Shown here piece after piece: positions 13,701-22,574 of a DNA stretch of 64,000 nucleotides. Where the stretch lies: contig NC_092565.1 in NCBI RefSeq assembly GCF_037975245.1, positions 17,709,999-17,773,998 on the forward strand. The letters are read 5' to 3'. The translations under genes and the position numbers were made by a program. Below the pieces are notes generated by a model. That model made no database searches and was not told the DNA's origin. It was given only the letters and a program-made list of their open reading frames with translations. The stretch's first letter is position 1, and every line of letters begins with the position of its first letter. Source of the stretch: Apostichopus japonicus. Its lineage: Eukaryota; Echinodermata; Holothuroidea; Aspidochirotida; Stichopodidae.

Positions 13701-16700
13701 CTGCCCACTTTTACATACTACACAGGGAATCATTTATCCGGTATGGCTTCACAAAATGCTATGCAAAATGGTCATGTTACTGATATCAAGTACAAAGATA
13801 CAAGTTTGGTTTGGTTTTTACAAAGGAACCATAGTTTTTTTTTCTTTTTCATTCTTTTCTTTTCCTTTTGTATTCCTTTTTTTCCTTTTCTATTGCTTTG
13901 TTTTTCTTTTCATATTAATTATTTTATTCCTTTTCTTAAGAGACAAAATATAGAGCCTTTGAAACTGCTACACAATTTTTAACACTGATTTATTCCCTGT
14001 TGTGTATGTACTTTGAGTGCACTGAAAACATGAAACTTGCATGGAATACAATTTATCAGGTTTAAGGTGGTATAACTGAGCTCTCATTCTGTGTTCATTG
14101 AACTATGCTTCATCTCAAGTGTATATCTTTTGTTGAATTTGAAGAACCAACTTTTCAGTTCTTGAGTCAAGTCACGATACCTTTAATCCCTTCCGGATAA
14201 TTTTAAGACTCTGCAAATACATATTTCAGAAAACCTACTGTTGATGATTACAGGTTAACAGTAAAGTTAGATCAATTATTTCAGCTATATTTAAAAAAAA
14301 ATAATAATAATGAATGAAATGTGATAATTTTCTTTTTTTTGACTGTGTGCTCCTGCTCTCAGGAAACTGAGCAGTCAACGAAGCTTCGTTTGGAGAACAG
14401 AAAACTTAACGCCAAGGTTCCAGTCTTAGAGAAACAGCTGGATGAATTGATGGACGAAATGCCACCTCTCAGGAAACGAAATGTTTCTCTGGTGAGCTCC
14501 TTGAAATACTTCTCTGATTTTTTAAAATATTTATTGTCACTAGAAGGATTCTTGACCTTTCCACCAAGTGGAAAGAGAGATATTTTGTATCTTTTAAGTT
14601 AGTTGACATAGAAGAACGGTAGCCAAGAAAAGCCCACTTACCTTTCCCAATTGACTTCTGTTGAAAAGAATGGTGTAAAAGTCTCGTCAGTGCACCTAGG
14701 CTGTGTATTAGTTTAATGATTCCTGGTAGATTCGGTCCCTTCACCCGGGTAAACTCTGACTATTGTGGAGAAAACTGTCAGTTAAACTTAAAGTTGATCC
14801 ATTAGGATTAGATGTGATCGGTCCAGTGAAAGTTACCTTTGTTCAACATTCCATCCAGTTGATTATGTTCATTCAATTACAGGAAACTTAAGATGAGTAA
14901 AACCTGTAGCTTTGCTTTACATATTCATTTCGTGGCTGTTTAATATATATATATTTTTGTTGATTCACTGTTAGATAATATCAAAGATTCTTTCAGCTAG
15001 GATAGGTTACCATGTGGTTTGTAAGTGAAGGTTAGACAAAACTCTGACAATGGAGCTGGTTAAAAAAAGAAAATGTATCCAAGAGCAAAGAAATTATTGA
15101 AAAGTATTTTGAGAAAAATATATATATTAGGAATAAATATTTTGGAATATACCGTGGCAATAACGGAACTCGAACTGATTTCTTGATCAGATGAAGGAAA
15201 ACCAAGAGCTGAAAGAGACGTTAAAGAGAGAGAACTCGATGAGAGACGACCTCTTTAAACAAAAGGCCGACACGGCAGAGGAATTTGCAGACCTGAAGCA
15301 GCGAGCTGAGCTAGCCGATGAGAAGAAGGAGGCAGCTGAGGCTAAAGTGATGAGTTTACTGAAGGAGATGGATGCTCTCAAAGAGGAGTTGGCCAAGAAA
15401 GATGTTGTCCACGAGAAGGTAACGGTGGAGGAAGTGAAGAAACAGGAAATAAGGAAAGAAGAAATCAAGAAAGAAGAAGTTAAAGAACAAATCAAGGAAT
15501 CTGAAGGAGAGATGACAGATAAAATGGGTGATGAGGAGGATGAAGATGATGATGATGAGGTGAGGACTAGTTGAGGAATATATAACCTGAAGCTTGTTAT
15601 TGAATATAGTCAGTAGTGCTTTTGAATTATTTTGACCATGATTCTTCACAACCAAATTATCTTGACAATTTAATGCTCTTAGATTGATCATTGATTAGAC
15701 AACCAACAGATTTAACACCCAAAACTATTAGATTTCAGTTTTTTTAAATGATTGCAAGGTCTCAATATTGTTCAACTTGTTTTGAGCATTTTGTACAATT
15801 ATTTAAATATTAAAAAAAAAATGCAAAAAACACATTCACCTCAATATCATGCCTATATCCACAAAGTAAATACCTCTGTGTGTCCCTGAATGAATACCTC
15901 TATGTGTCCCTGAATGAATTATCACCTGAATGAATACCTCTGTGTGTCCCTGAGGAGTGGATGAAATGGCTATCCCACTGGTGATTTAAAAGTGATCAAA
16001 TAATTCATAAACTACAACCGGCTGCTTTGCTTCCTTACTGAACCAGGATGAAGAATGTGCCGTTTATACCCTCGATGATCTTGAAGACGGTTTGGAAGAA
16101 GAAGAAGAAGAGAATGTTGTAGAGGAGACAGAGCAGGAGGAAGAGGTAAAGAATTCCTCGAGGATCTCATTTGCGGAGCCTGCTAGCACCGATACCAGCA
16201 GGGTTGAGGTCGATGCCACACCGCTGATGAAACGAAAGAAGCAGAAAGCGACCAAATCCAGGAAGAGGAAGAGTGCTGACCTCCTGGAGGACGATGTGAG
16301 TCTCTCAGTTTAGGATTCAAGAGAAGTTCAGATTACTGGCCAAATATGATTCTAAAAGCCCCTGATTTTTGTGATTGTTTTGTAGAAGGAGAAAGTAGTT
16401 AAGATAGACAGTTCGATAAAAGAAACATTAACTTTACAAGTTGGCATATATGATTAAGGACCGTATTTTGTTGAAATATTCACTATCAGCACCTTTATGT
16501 GACTTTTGACATGCTAATTGTTTTGAGTATTGCAAGGGTAAGCTCATTAGCATAGACTGTAAACCCTCAGGGAATAGTTTATCCGGTATGGCATCGCAAA
16601 GTGCTAGATGCAAAAAGGAGGTAAACCTGCTACACAAGTGCAACAGATGTATAGCAGTTTTTTTAACACAGCAATCATAATATTTGATGAGAGGACAAGA

Positions 16701-19700
16701 TTCCAGAGCCTTCATACTGCTACACAAAATTTGAACATTAAATTCTTCCCTGACCATTATCATCATTATTTGATTTTCAAACCATAAGGCATTTGAATAT
16801 TGAAATGATTGCTATAGCGTAGACTATTCCTTGTTATGTTATATTTAGTGCAGTCCTTGTACGAATATTCAACGAGTTGCATTTCAACCACAGCGTCAAT
16901 CAATTAGTTCTTATGACATTCTCAGAGTGATATATATGACACATATATGACACACCACATTACAGAGTCAAATCGGTATCTTTATAAAGACTTGCTTTAT
17001 TAAATCTTGAAATAAGTTTGATTGTCACAAAATATCAGAATCAGATCATAGTTGTTACCCTTTTTTTTCGCTAACTGCAGGATGACCATAAGAAGAAGAA
17101 GAAGTTTAAAGAAGTGGTTGCCCCACGTAGGCAAACCAGGGGTATGAGTAGGGCCAAGAGGGCTAAAACTGTACCTGTGCGATTTGAGGTAATAACATAT
17201 CATCCAATAGATAGGGCATTATTTACTATTCTCCTTATCTTAATTTTGTTTTGTTTTATTAATTTATGTTGTAGGATGAAAACTTATAAGAAATGACTTT
17301 TGTCAGGGTGCTATGATATAGAAGATAGGAAGTGATGAATAAGTAGCTCCAACCAGAATCGCTCTCAGTGAATTTAATTCATCTTGTGTTTCCTTTTTTC
17401 TCCAGGAACAGGAGAACATACCAGAAGAAGGAACCTCACCGGGCGCTATATCAACCACAAGTACCGACAGTAGTGTCAGGAGGGGTGCACTGTCTAAACT
17501 GGGGGGAATGCTCCAGAACTCCCCTCTGGGACGATCAGGTATGCCGTTAAACAGTAAGGTCATGTGTAGCATTTGGCTGTGGAGAAAGTAAGCAAACCTC
17601 TAGGAGATGTTGTTGAAGAGGTTGACCTAAATCAGCAGCTCTTATAACTTACAATACTTTAGTAGAAATAGAGTCTTGAATGTCTCATACCCAACAGATG
17701 CATAAAATGTCAATTTCTTTTTTTTTCTTTTTTTTCATATCCTTTTTTTCTGATTGTCCATGCTTACGATGGTTAACATACATTTGCACTTTTTGACATT
17801 ATATGAATCTGTGAGTTCAAAGTAAAATATACTGAGGTAACATTTTAAATAAAATGCAACATCTGCTTTAAAGTTTTTTACTTTATTCATCAACATTCTA
17901 TGAATAAAACAAAGGACCACTTTGTTTGCAAATGTAACTTCCTCTGAAGCCTACTACCTCTGACCTCCCTAAAGGTCCTTGTTTCATTTGTTGTTGAATT
18001 CTGCTTTCTATCGTGTCAAAACACTTCATAGGCATGCCTCTTGTAGTACTTCCACCTCAATAGTCAAAATTAAGTGGAATGGATTTGAAACTGTCTGAAT
18101 ACCGGGTATACATAATTTAGACCAAGTTTATAACTTGCTGTACAAAAGTTGTAATCAAAGTTAAGCATTGAATTTTCTGAATAACCTATTAGCTTCATTT
18201 TCTTTCATTGGTGATTGTTATGACAGTTACACCTGCCTTTTCATAAATACCTTCAAAATAAACCTGCTCTTCATTATTCTCCATTCCTGTCTTTTGGCTC
18301 ACACATGTGGCTAAAAAAACCTTTCATAATTAGCTCTTTCATGGTGATGGTTTCTGAAATATAATACAGATTATTTTAGCTAAAATCGACCCTGAATTAA
18401 AGGGATGTTGGTGGTGTCCTACTTAATTCATAATAGCCCTTGGGTGATGGTATCATACAACTTTTTCAATACCTGATAAATTGTGGTTCATTCATATGGG
18501 TTAAAAATTCTCGAATCTGATTGGCCTGTTGTTGTCAGCTGACCATGCATTAACCTAAGGAAAGTTAATGCACATTAAACTCACCGGTGGATGAATATAA
18601 GTTCCCAAACGAAAGTATCTTGGCAAGCTTAGTTCCAGCCAGCTGCCTAAACTAAGCTACCTAACTAAGATCAAGTATGGTATGGCAACATCCCCTTTCG
18701 GTGTAAACACTAACCATAGGGTACGAGCAGCATCGGTAACCTCATTTAGCAATGCTGGCATCAGAACCAGTGTTAATGTTATTAATATTATGGCGTTAAG
18801 CGGCCATCCAAACAAAACTAGGCCTAATGTTAGCATCAGTCATGGGTATGACGGTATTGCTGGATGCGCCTCTATCCAGATGCATTATACCCTAGTTCAT
18901 GCATTATCCTGCGATAAGCGCACGATAGACCGATGATTAAACCCAAACTTAACTCATGCCGTTGTTGAATGTACTTATTAACAGAAGATGGTGAGATAGC
19001 TTTCAACTGTTTCCATGTTGCATACTTTCTATTCATATTTACTCACCTCTGGCACTCTCTTTCTACATCTTCATCACACCTCTCCATCTCATTCCATCAA
19101 TTTCCTCTCTTCCTCTAAAAACTGCTTACCAGAATATCGAACAAACCAGTTGTGCATTCCTCTAAAGCGTATTTCAAATCAAACCTTAGCAAAGAAGTTG
19201 GTAGGCTCCACGACTACATCTCCGGCACCCAAGCCCCCCTCACCGCCGAAAGTCGTCCAAGTCCAGGCGGAAGGTAAACGCAGGAAGAGGAAGCTATTCA
19301 AGACAGATATCTCAGCTCCGTTTGAGTGCTCCCCGTTTGAGGTACGATCTGTTTTCTCTTTTCTTGGAAGTGTTAATAGCACGAGAATATTGAATTTGAA
19401 AAATAAGACTTACTCCAAGGCCAAGGTTTCAATGAAAGGGGAGATCATTGAAACATATGGAAGATAAGAGTTTTCATATTTCAGTTTGCTAAAAGAAAAA
19501 GCAAAATCAATCAGGACATTGATTACTTGAAAGCCTTGGTTCCTATCCACTATGATCCAAAAATGAGAGTCGTAAGTAACAGTGATATAAATGTTAATTG
19601 ATGATGAAGATTAACACTCTAATATTACAAAAGGTTCTCAAGAAGTATATTCATGAAAGAAGTCATCCTCATGATCACTCTCTCAGGAGAGGTGAATAAG

Positions 19701-20224
19701 AAAATATGAAAGGAATGGAAATAGCTCATTCGGTGACAAATAATAAGAATATAATTAAAATAATACTAAAATAGATAGAAGTATGATACAGCCATTTGGG
19801 ACAGTTTTGAGGGGGCTGGTATGTACTGACAGTATGAACAGTTGCTAACCTTTATCTTGTACAAAAACAGGATATTAATACTGCTCATGCTCTCAGTATG
19901 AGTGCTTTGAAGCAGGAATTGAAAGTACAGTCTATTAAAAATTGTCCACAGTGTGGTTTGACAGCCAGTGACAAGTTTTTGGTAACACTGGCCCAATACT
20001 GGTTTATAGTCATATTATTATCAATTTTAAATTAATTAGTATTGAATCAGTATTTTCCTAAGGAGACTGCCACATGAGTGTAAAGCTCATTTTCATTATT
20101 TTATTTATCTCTTGTTTCGTTATTGTAGACTGTTTCAATCGGGGATGCGAAGACAGTCGTTGACTCCAACCAGCGAGTCACAAGAAGTTTACGTTCGAGA
20201 ATCAAGAAGAACACCAACAATTGA
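599..20224 (+). CDS. KIF20B: KIF20B-type kinesin-6, 3' part of gene (motor domain outside window)
   Basis: Kinesin-6 motors of this family bundle and walk on spindle-midzone microtubules and act in cytokinesis. 28 exons join with GT/AG sites and continuous phase: 599-907, 1274-1413, 1555-1723, 2548-2613, 3538-3624, 4114-4200, 4519-4605, 5020-5112, 5366-5515, 5997-6113, 6416-6532, 6702-6818, 7155-7271, 7756-7872, 8554-8661, 8808-8921, 12024-12131, 12636-12743, 13538-13663, 14363-14491, 15191-15559, 16047-16295, 17081-17188, 17406-17538, 19190-19341, 19485-19571, 19871-19981, 20129-20224. They encode about 1256 residues, which with an upstream motor of some 500 residues fits the roughly 1800-residue vertebrate KIF20B. 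Family assignment rests on the post-motor segment (LVNLVNVLKNELIEAKQQIR), the SKLGGMLQNSPLGRS tail motif and the KRKLFKTDISAPFE / RSLRSRIKK C-terminus, all of which resemble KIF20B as I know it. KIF20A is the alternative, but it is much shorter. No motor motif is seen, so the gene is cut by the window edge. Confidence 0.82.
2548..5112 (+). CDS. KIF20B: KIF20B exons: tandemly duplicated coiled-coil exons
   Basis: Five successive exons encode variants of one 22-31-residue module: 2548-2613 (66 nt), 3538-3624 (87), 4114-4200 (87), 4519-4605 (87) and 5020-5112 (93). The three 87-nt exons each start FK and end in L-x-K: FKTEKEKDENEKIEQLTKEL / FKSEKETESEEKIAALSKEL / FKMEMANGKDERIAELTKEL, followed by N/D-E-S-H/R-A-N/D-L-K/E-K. 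The first exon shares EEKIAELTKELNDSYTYLQK. The last starts FQMEIAKG and is the most diverged. All are phase 0 at both ends and each has its own acceptor and GT donor. The pattern indicates repeated exon duplication in the stalk. At 29 residues the unit is four heptads plus one residue. Confidence 0.85.
5366..8921 (+). CDS. KIF20B: KIF20B exons: coiled-coil stalk, first block
   Basis: Eight phase-0 exons: 5366-5515 (150 nt), 5997-6113, 6416-6532, 6702-6818, 7155-7271, 7756-7872 (each 117 nt), 8554-8661 (108) and 8808-8921 (114). The protein is rich in Glu, Lys, Gln and Leu with heptad-like spacing (KLHKLESEKQALEEELKA; ELIEQVKTLSKEKEKLKNF; NLEGKIESQAEEMRTLKSQL), and no globular domain is visible. 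This is the stalk expected to dimerise the motor. Several donors are weak by consensus (GTTTGA at 5516, GTCAAA at 6819, GTTTGC at 8922), but frame continuity across all junctions supports them. Any exon here could be skipped without shifting the frame. Confidence 0.82.
8232..8452. repeat. Tandem repeat, about 87-90 bp, roughly 2.5 copies, in a KIF20B intron
   Basis: The block TTTTAGACATGGTAACTAGG, then CAGACAGGCACAG and CAGCC..CAAACATTTTATA, recurs from about 8234, 8321 and, in part, 8410. Copies differ by scattered substitutions and small indels. It is non-coding and sits between exons 7756-7872 and 8554-8661. Confidence 0.75.
9640..10140 (-). pseudogene. Broken reverse transcriptase fragment of a CR1/L2/Jockey-type LINE
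   Basis: Read on the minus strand, the region gives AYGFRPGVSTDMAFADAIDN, then VFLDLSKKSLDTIDHTILC, GVPQSSVLEHLLFIIYMNDI, VLFADDINIFF and FTDWFAANKLSL. These match the order of reverse-transcriptase motifs in non-LTR retrotransposons, with the catalytic FADD box at about 9751-9779. At least one in-frame stop (after DNLTQAL) shows it is dead. It lies antisense inside the large KIF20B intron. Together with the ORF1-like piece at 10325-10990 it forms one inverted, internally deleted element; no endonuclease region is visible between them. The clade is not fixed by eye. Confidence 0.8.
10325..10990 (-). pseudogene. LINE ORF1-like (coiled coil plus RNA-binding fold) remnant
   Basis: On the minus strand, a helical stretch (KDKITSLEDQCKTASSQINQ) leads into QRNCLRFFGINEQPN, MDRSHRVRKKDQDKPRAIIV and VKFQNYKVRDRCI, then IVIQEDFTKAN. 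This is the pattern of the ORF1 protein of many animal LINEs (coiled coil, RRM-like fold, C-terminal domain with the R-S-H-R-V and P-R-x-I-I-V-K-F motifs). A stop interrupts the coiled-coil part. It is upstream, in element orientation, of the reverse transcriptase remnant at 9640-10140. Confidence 0.75.
11278..11350. repeat. (TAA)n microsatellite and adjoining repeat-like sequence
   Basis: About seven TAA units (11280-11300) followed by TTTATTTTATAAAGTGCTC, a pattern often seen at the ends of dispersed repeats in marine invertebrates. The remaining intron to 12023 shows only AT-rich sequence, including TTAATTAATTAATTAA near 11812-11826. Confidence 0.5.
12024..14491 (+). CDS. KIF20B: KIF20B exons: coiled-coil stalk, second block
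   Basis: Four phase-0 exons after a 3.1-kb intron that holds LINE debris: 12024-12131 (108 nt), 12636-12743 (108), 13538-13663 (126) and 14363-14491 (129). They encode heptad-rich sequence (DQVEQLTQENKYLMSQIENQ; VASLVVENENLLTQKTDVEN; EECEKIIEENKELSKKLKDV; TKLRLENRKLNAKVPVLEKQ). The last exon contains MDEMPPLRKRN, which probably interrupts the coil. Acceptors have long pyrimidine tracts. The donor at 12744 (GTTAGG) is the weakest. Confidence 0.8.
12838..13070. mobile_element. hAT-type MITE, 233 bp
   Basis: Terminal inverted repeats CAGGGGTGGGCAACCT (12838) and AGGTTGCCTACCCCAG (ending 13070), 15 of 16 matching. Flanking 8-bp target duplications are CTCTATAG (12830-12837) and CTCTAAAG (13071-13078), 7 of 8 matching. 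The inner palindrome GGCCCGCGGGCC lies near the right end. Eight-base duplications and CAGGG termini are typical of hAT elements. It has no coding capacity and sits in a KIF20B intron. Confidence 0.85.
13723..13999. mobile_element. Unclassified MITE copy 1 (CAGGGAAT termini)
   Basis: Starts CAGGGAATCATTTATCCGGT and ends ATTTATTCCCTG, so the last 8 bases at each end are inverted. The flanks TACATAC..ACA and TGTGTATGTA extend the inverted symmetry. The body matches the element at 16568-16752 in the TTATCCGGTATGGC start, the CTATGCAAAA segment and the AGAGCC..ACTGCTACACAA end segment. A T-rich expansion fills the middle. Confidence 0.6.
15191..17538 (+). CDS. KIF20B: KIF20B exons: acidic and basic tail, likely nuclear-localisation region
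   Basis: Exons 15191-15559 (369 nt), 16047-16295 (249), 17081-17188 (108) and 17406-17538 (133, ends phase 1). The first completes the coiled coil, runs through a Lys/Glu/Val-rich stretch (VTVEEVKKQEIRKEEIKKEE) and ends in the acidic DEEDEDDDDE. The second has another poly-Glu run, then MKRKKQKATKSRKRKS. The third is basic (DDHKKKKKFKEVVAPRRQTR, then SRAKRAK). These basic clusters are plausible nuclear localisation signals, which suits a family whose members are nuclear in interphase. The fourth carries ALSKLGGMLQNSPLGRS, resembling a conserved motif near the KIF20B C-terminus with an SP site. Confidence 0.82.
15868..15953. repeat. Short minisatellite, three imperfect units
   Basis: The unit AATACCTCTGTGTGTCCCTG occurs three times (once with TATGTGTC), separated by AATG or a short spacer. 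It is intronic, between exons ending 15559 and starting 16047. Confidence 0.65.
16568..16752. mobile_element. Unclassified MITE copy 2 (CAGGGAAT termini)
   Basis: Starts CAGGGAATAGTTTATCCGGT and ends AAATTCTTCCCTG. It shares start, internal AAGTGCTAGATGCAAAA and end segments with the copy at 13723-13999, but is about 90 bp shorter. Both lie in the same orientation in KIF20B introns. Confidence 0.6.
18490..18940. repeat. Diverged dispersed repeat related to 35632-35966
   Basis: Shares ordered words with the copy in the beta-TrCP intron: GTTCATTCATA, ATTGG..GTCAGCTGACC, GCTGGATGC then GCATTAT, CATGCATTATCCTGCGATAA, GCGCACGATAGACCGATGAT and TTAAACCC. Here the internal inverted repeat is degraded. 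An apparent 84-codon open frame at 18682-18936 lies inside the repeat and is not taken as a gene. The element type is unknown. Confidence 0.55.
19190..20224 (+). CDS. KIF20B: KIF20B exons: conserved C-terminus and stop
   Basis: Exons 19190-19341 (starts by completing a GCA codon), 19485-19571, 19871-19981 and 20129-20224 with TGA at 20222-20224. The first has a Pro-rich stretch with an S-P-P-K site, a good CDK consensus, then RKRKLFKTDISAPFE, the KIF20B-like signature. The third contains a single CPQC pair (IKNCPQCGLTAS) that I do not recognise from vertebrate relatives. The last ends RVTRSLRSRIKKNTNN, a basic tail like that of KIF20B. Frame is open across all four junctions. Confidence 0.82.
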
Positions 20225-22162
20225 TTATGGTATGTCGTACGTACCGGATGGTGATACCGTGAAATAGTATAGTCAAATCTTTTGACCTGACTTTAATCAA
20301 AATCAAAATCCAAATAATGGGAGGGTGGTCGATCTGTAATAAGTATAAAAGGGTATTGTCTTTTGTATGATTGTTCTCTTAGGGTCAGGAATGTGATCTT
20401 CCATTCACAGTTACAATAGAAGTCTGTATTTATCTAATTGTTTTCATGTTTTTAGCCTTACTATGTCCTACAAGGCTGGAGTCAGATTAGATGTGTTTGC
20501 AGTATATGTATGGAGTTAATTGTAATCCAGAGTGGTTATGTCCAATTTGTCCAAAATGGGAAGAGGTCTGTCTCTTTATAGAAGAAGGCTGTGAACTTTT
20601 CCTTTTTTTTACACACCAACACGGACCAGATACTTTGAGGCGCTCTTGATTCATTTGGTCACTCTTCCGTTCAAGAGATGATTGTTGAGAATGTTGAATT
20701 GAGAAGCATGCCATACATAAAATATTCTTTACTGCCCATTAATGAGTGTAATTCGTACGGTTGTAGTTTCAGTTTGGTTGTAGTTTGGCCTGTAAACATA
20801 GTGACCAATGCATTAATGGTAGAAGCAGCGTGTGCCATAATCAGAGGTCTTGAAAAGGCTCAAATCACTTCAGTTCTTTAGTTTTGCTATTTGCTCTGCA
20901 TTATGTTATTGACTTATTTTGCTTTGATTTTCAACTGTTGTATCCAGCGCTAACATAGTAAGATATATCGGGCAAAATCCATACTCACTACATAGACAAG
21001 TAAAAATATGTGTACCTTAGTTGAATATTAGGAAAACTTAAAATAACCTTTCTCACACTCTATGAGGGTTTACCTGCAAATAGAAATAAGGATAAGCTTT
21101 TCTTGGTGTAAACTTTTAAGGATTGGAAAAATCTGACAAAATAATTTAGTATATTCATTTAGAAGATAGAAATGCAATTAAGAAGAATCAGAAAACTAAT
21201 TTAAAATCCTTAAGAAAATAAATCATTCCTGTTGAACGTGGTTCGCTTTGGGATCCAGAGTAATGGTCTTGTAGGTTTTCTAATCAATATTTTGTACAGT
21301 TTCTAACTTTCCATGACACAGTATTCCTTCGGTTATATATGATTTAAAAACTTCACACTAGGACTGGTAACCAGACAACCTCACCCGATGAAAGGTGGTG
21401 GGTCAGACTTTACCTAAATCAAAATTATTGAACCTCCAGACCAAATCTTGGCTGTTAAAAAGGTCTAAACAAGATGTGATTATCTGCTTATGGAGAAAGT
21501 TTAGATTTTGAGAGAATTCCAGTCAGAACCCAGTTAGGTAAAATTGGTTTTGAGTTTTGTAGAAAGCCCACACATCATCAGTGAGTTAGTCAAGATCACC
21601 TTTTATGATTAGTGATCTATTTGAATGGCAATTGTCAAATTCAAATTTCAACTACCTAAGTGTACAGATATGATAATGCTAAAAGGAAAATGTAAAAAGT
21701 CTGTTCTCAAGTTTGTTTGCAATGCTAAACCTTTTCACTTGTCTTCTTAAGCAATGTGACTTATTTACATGGTAAGTCATGTGTTTGAAATTTTACAAAA
21801 TTAGAAATAATAATTATTAATTCGTTAAGTAATTAAGTGAAACACAAAATAAGGAGATTTTTATCAAAGATTAGAAACAATCGGAGAAGAGGGCTAAGTT
21901 TTAATAAGTCACTACAATTCCATTTGTTGAAAAGCTTGGAAAAATGCTATACAATTAATGTGAGTATATTTATTCCCCAACACTGACCCTAATATAAATC
22001 ATATTGAACAACTGCCTGTATTGTGACATTGATTCACCGTAATCCATGGAATCACAGCACCTAAGAAACCTTTTCACATTTTGCCTTTCATTGCTTAATT
22101 TAAAACTGAGGCAACCACTTTAGTCTTGTACAATATATAAGTATATGGTCTACACTGTTTAC
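20225..22162 (+). other. Probable KIF20B 3' UTR and flank
   Basis: AT-rich sequence after the stop codon with no further coding exon that I can support. AATAAA occurs at 21217-21222. Another AATAAA at 23171-23176 is followed by a T-rich stretch. I cannot tell which is the polyadenylation signal. Confidence 0.35.
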
Positions 22163-22170
22163 CTATAAAT

Positions 22171-22566
22171 CAGGGTTGTCCAACCTACGGCCCGCGGGCC
22201 ACAGTCCGGCCCGCCGCAGGGTTGCGTCCGGCCCGCCAGAGATGCTCTACAGTGCGAAATTTTAGTGAGCAGATTTATTGATAACAATTTGAAGCTATGC
22301 AATCAATCATTCGCACCTTCTGGGTCCACAAAACTGCATACAGGTCAGTTTGTGTGATACTCTCTAAGCGGAGGGGGGGGGGGGCGGCTGGACTTCATTC
22401 ATCTGTTTTATCAGGAAGAAAAATAAATCAGTGCGCTCCGCGCGCAGTGTTCACATTTTGTTGCCTTGGGCTTCGGGCAAAAAATCGAGCGTAGGGTTAA
22501 TGCGGCCCCCTCCTTCATCATAATCATTCCATGTGGCCCTCCTCTGCAAAAGGTTGGACAACCCTG
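22171..22566. mobile_element. hAT-type MITE, 396 bp, perfect target duplication
   Basis: Terminal inverted repeats CAGGGTTGTCCAACCT and AGGTTGGACAACCCTG match perfectly over 16 bp. They are flanked by identical 8-bp duplications CTATAAAT (22163-22170 and 22567-22574). The GGCCCGCGGGCC palindrome sits near the left end, so it is the same family as 12838-13070 but in the opposite orientation. The perfect duplication suggests a fairly recent insertion. No transposase is recognised. Confidence 0.92.
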
Positions 22567-22574
22567 CTATAAAT

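Noticed and set aside
15187-15495. 102-codon Ser/Phe-rich minus-strand frame
   Set aside because: Antisense shadow of the Lys/Glu-rich KIF20B exon 15191-15559.
18682-18936. 84-codon plus-strand open frame
   Set aside because: Lies wholly inside a dispersed repeat that has a diverged copy at 35632-35966 without this frame.
19015-19467. 150-codon open frame covering KIF20B exon 19190-19341 and both flanking introns
   Set aside because: It is in frame with the exon by chance; the upstream part is pyrimidine-rich intron and the consensus AG at 19188-19189 and GT at 19342 fit phase continuity. Intron retention cannot be excluded but is not needed.
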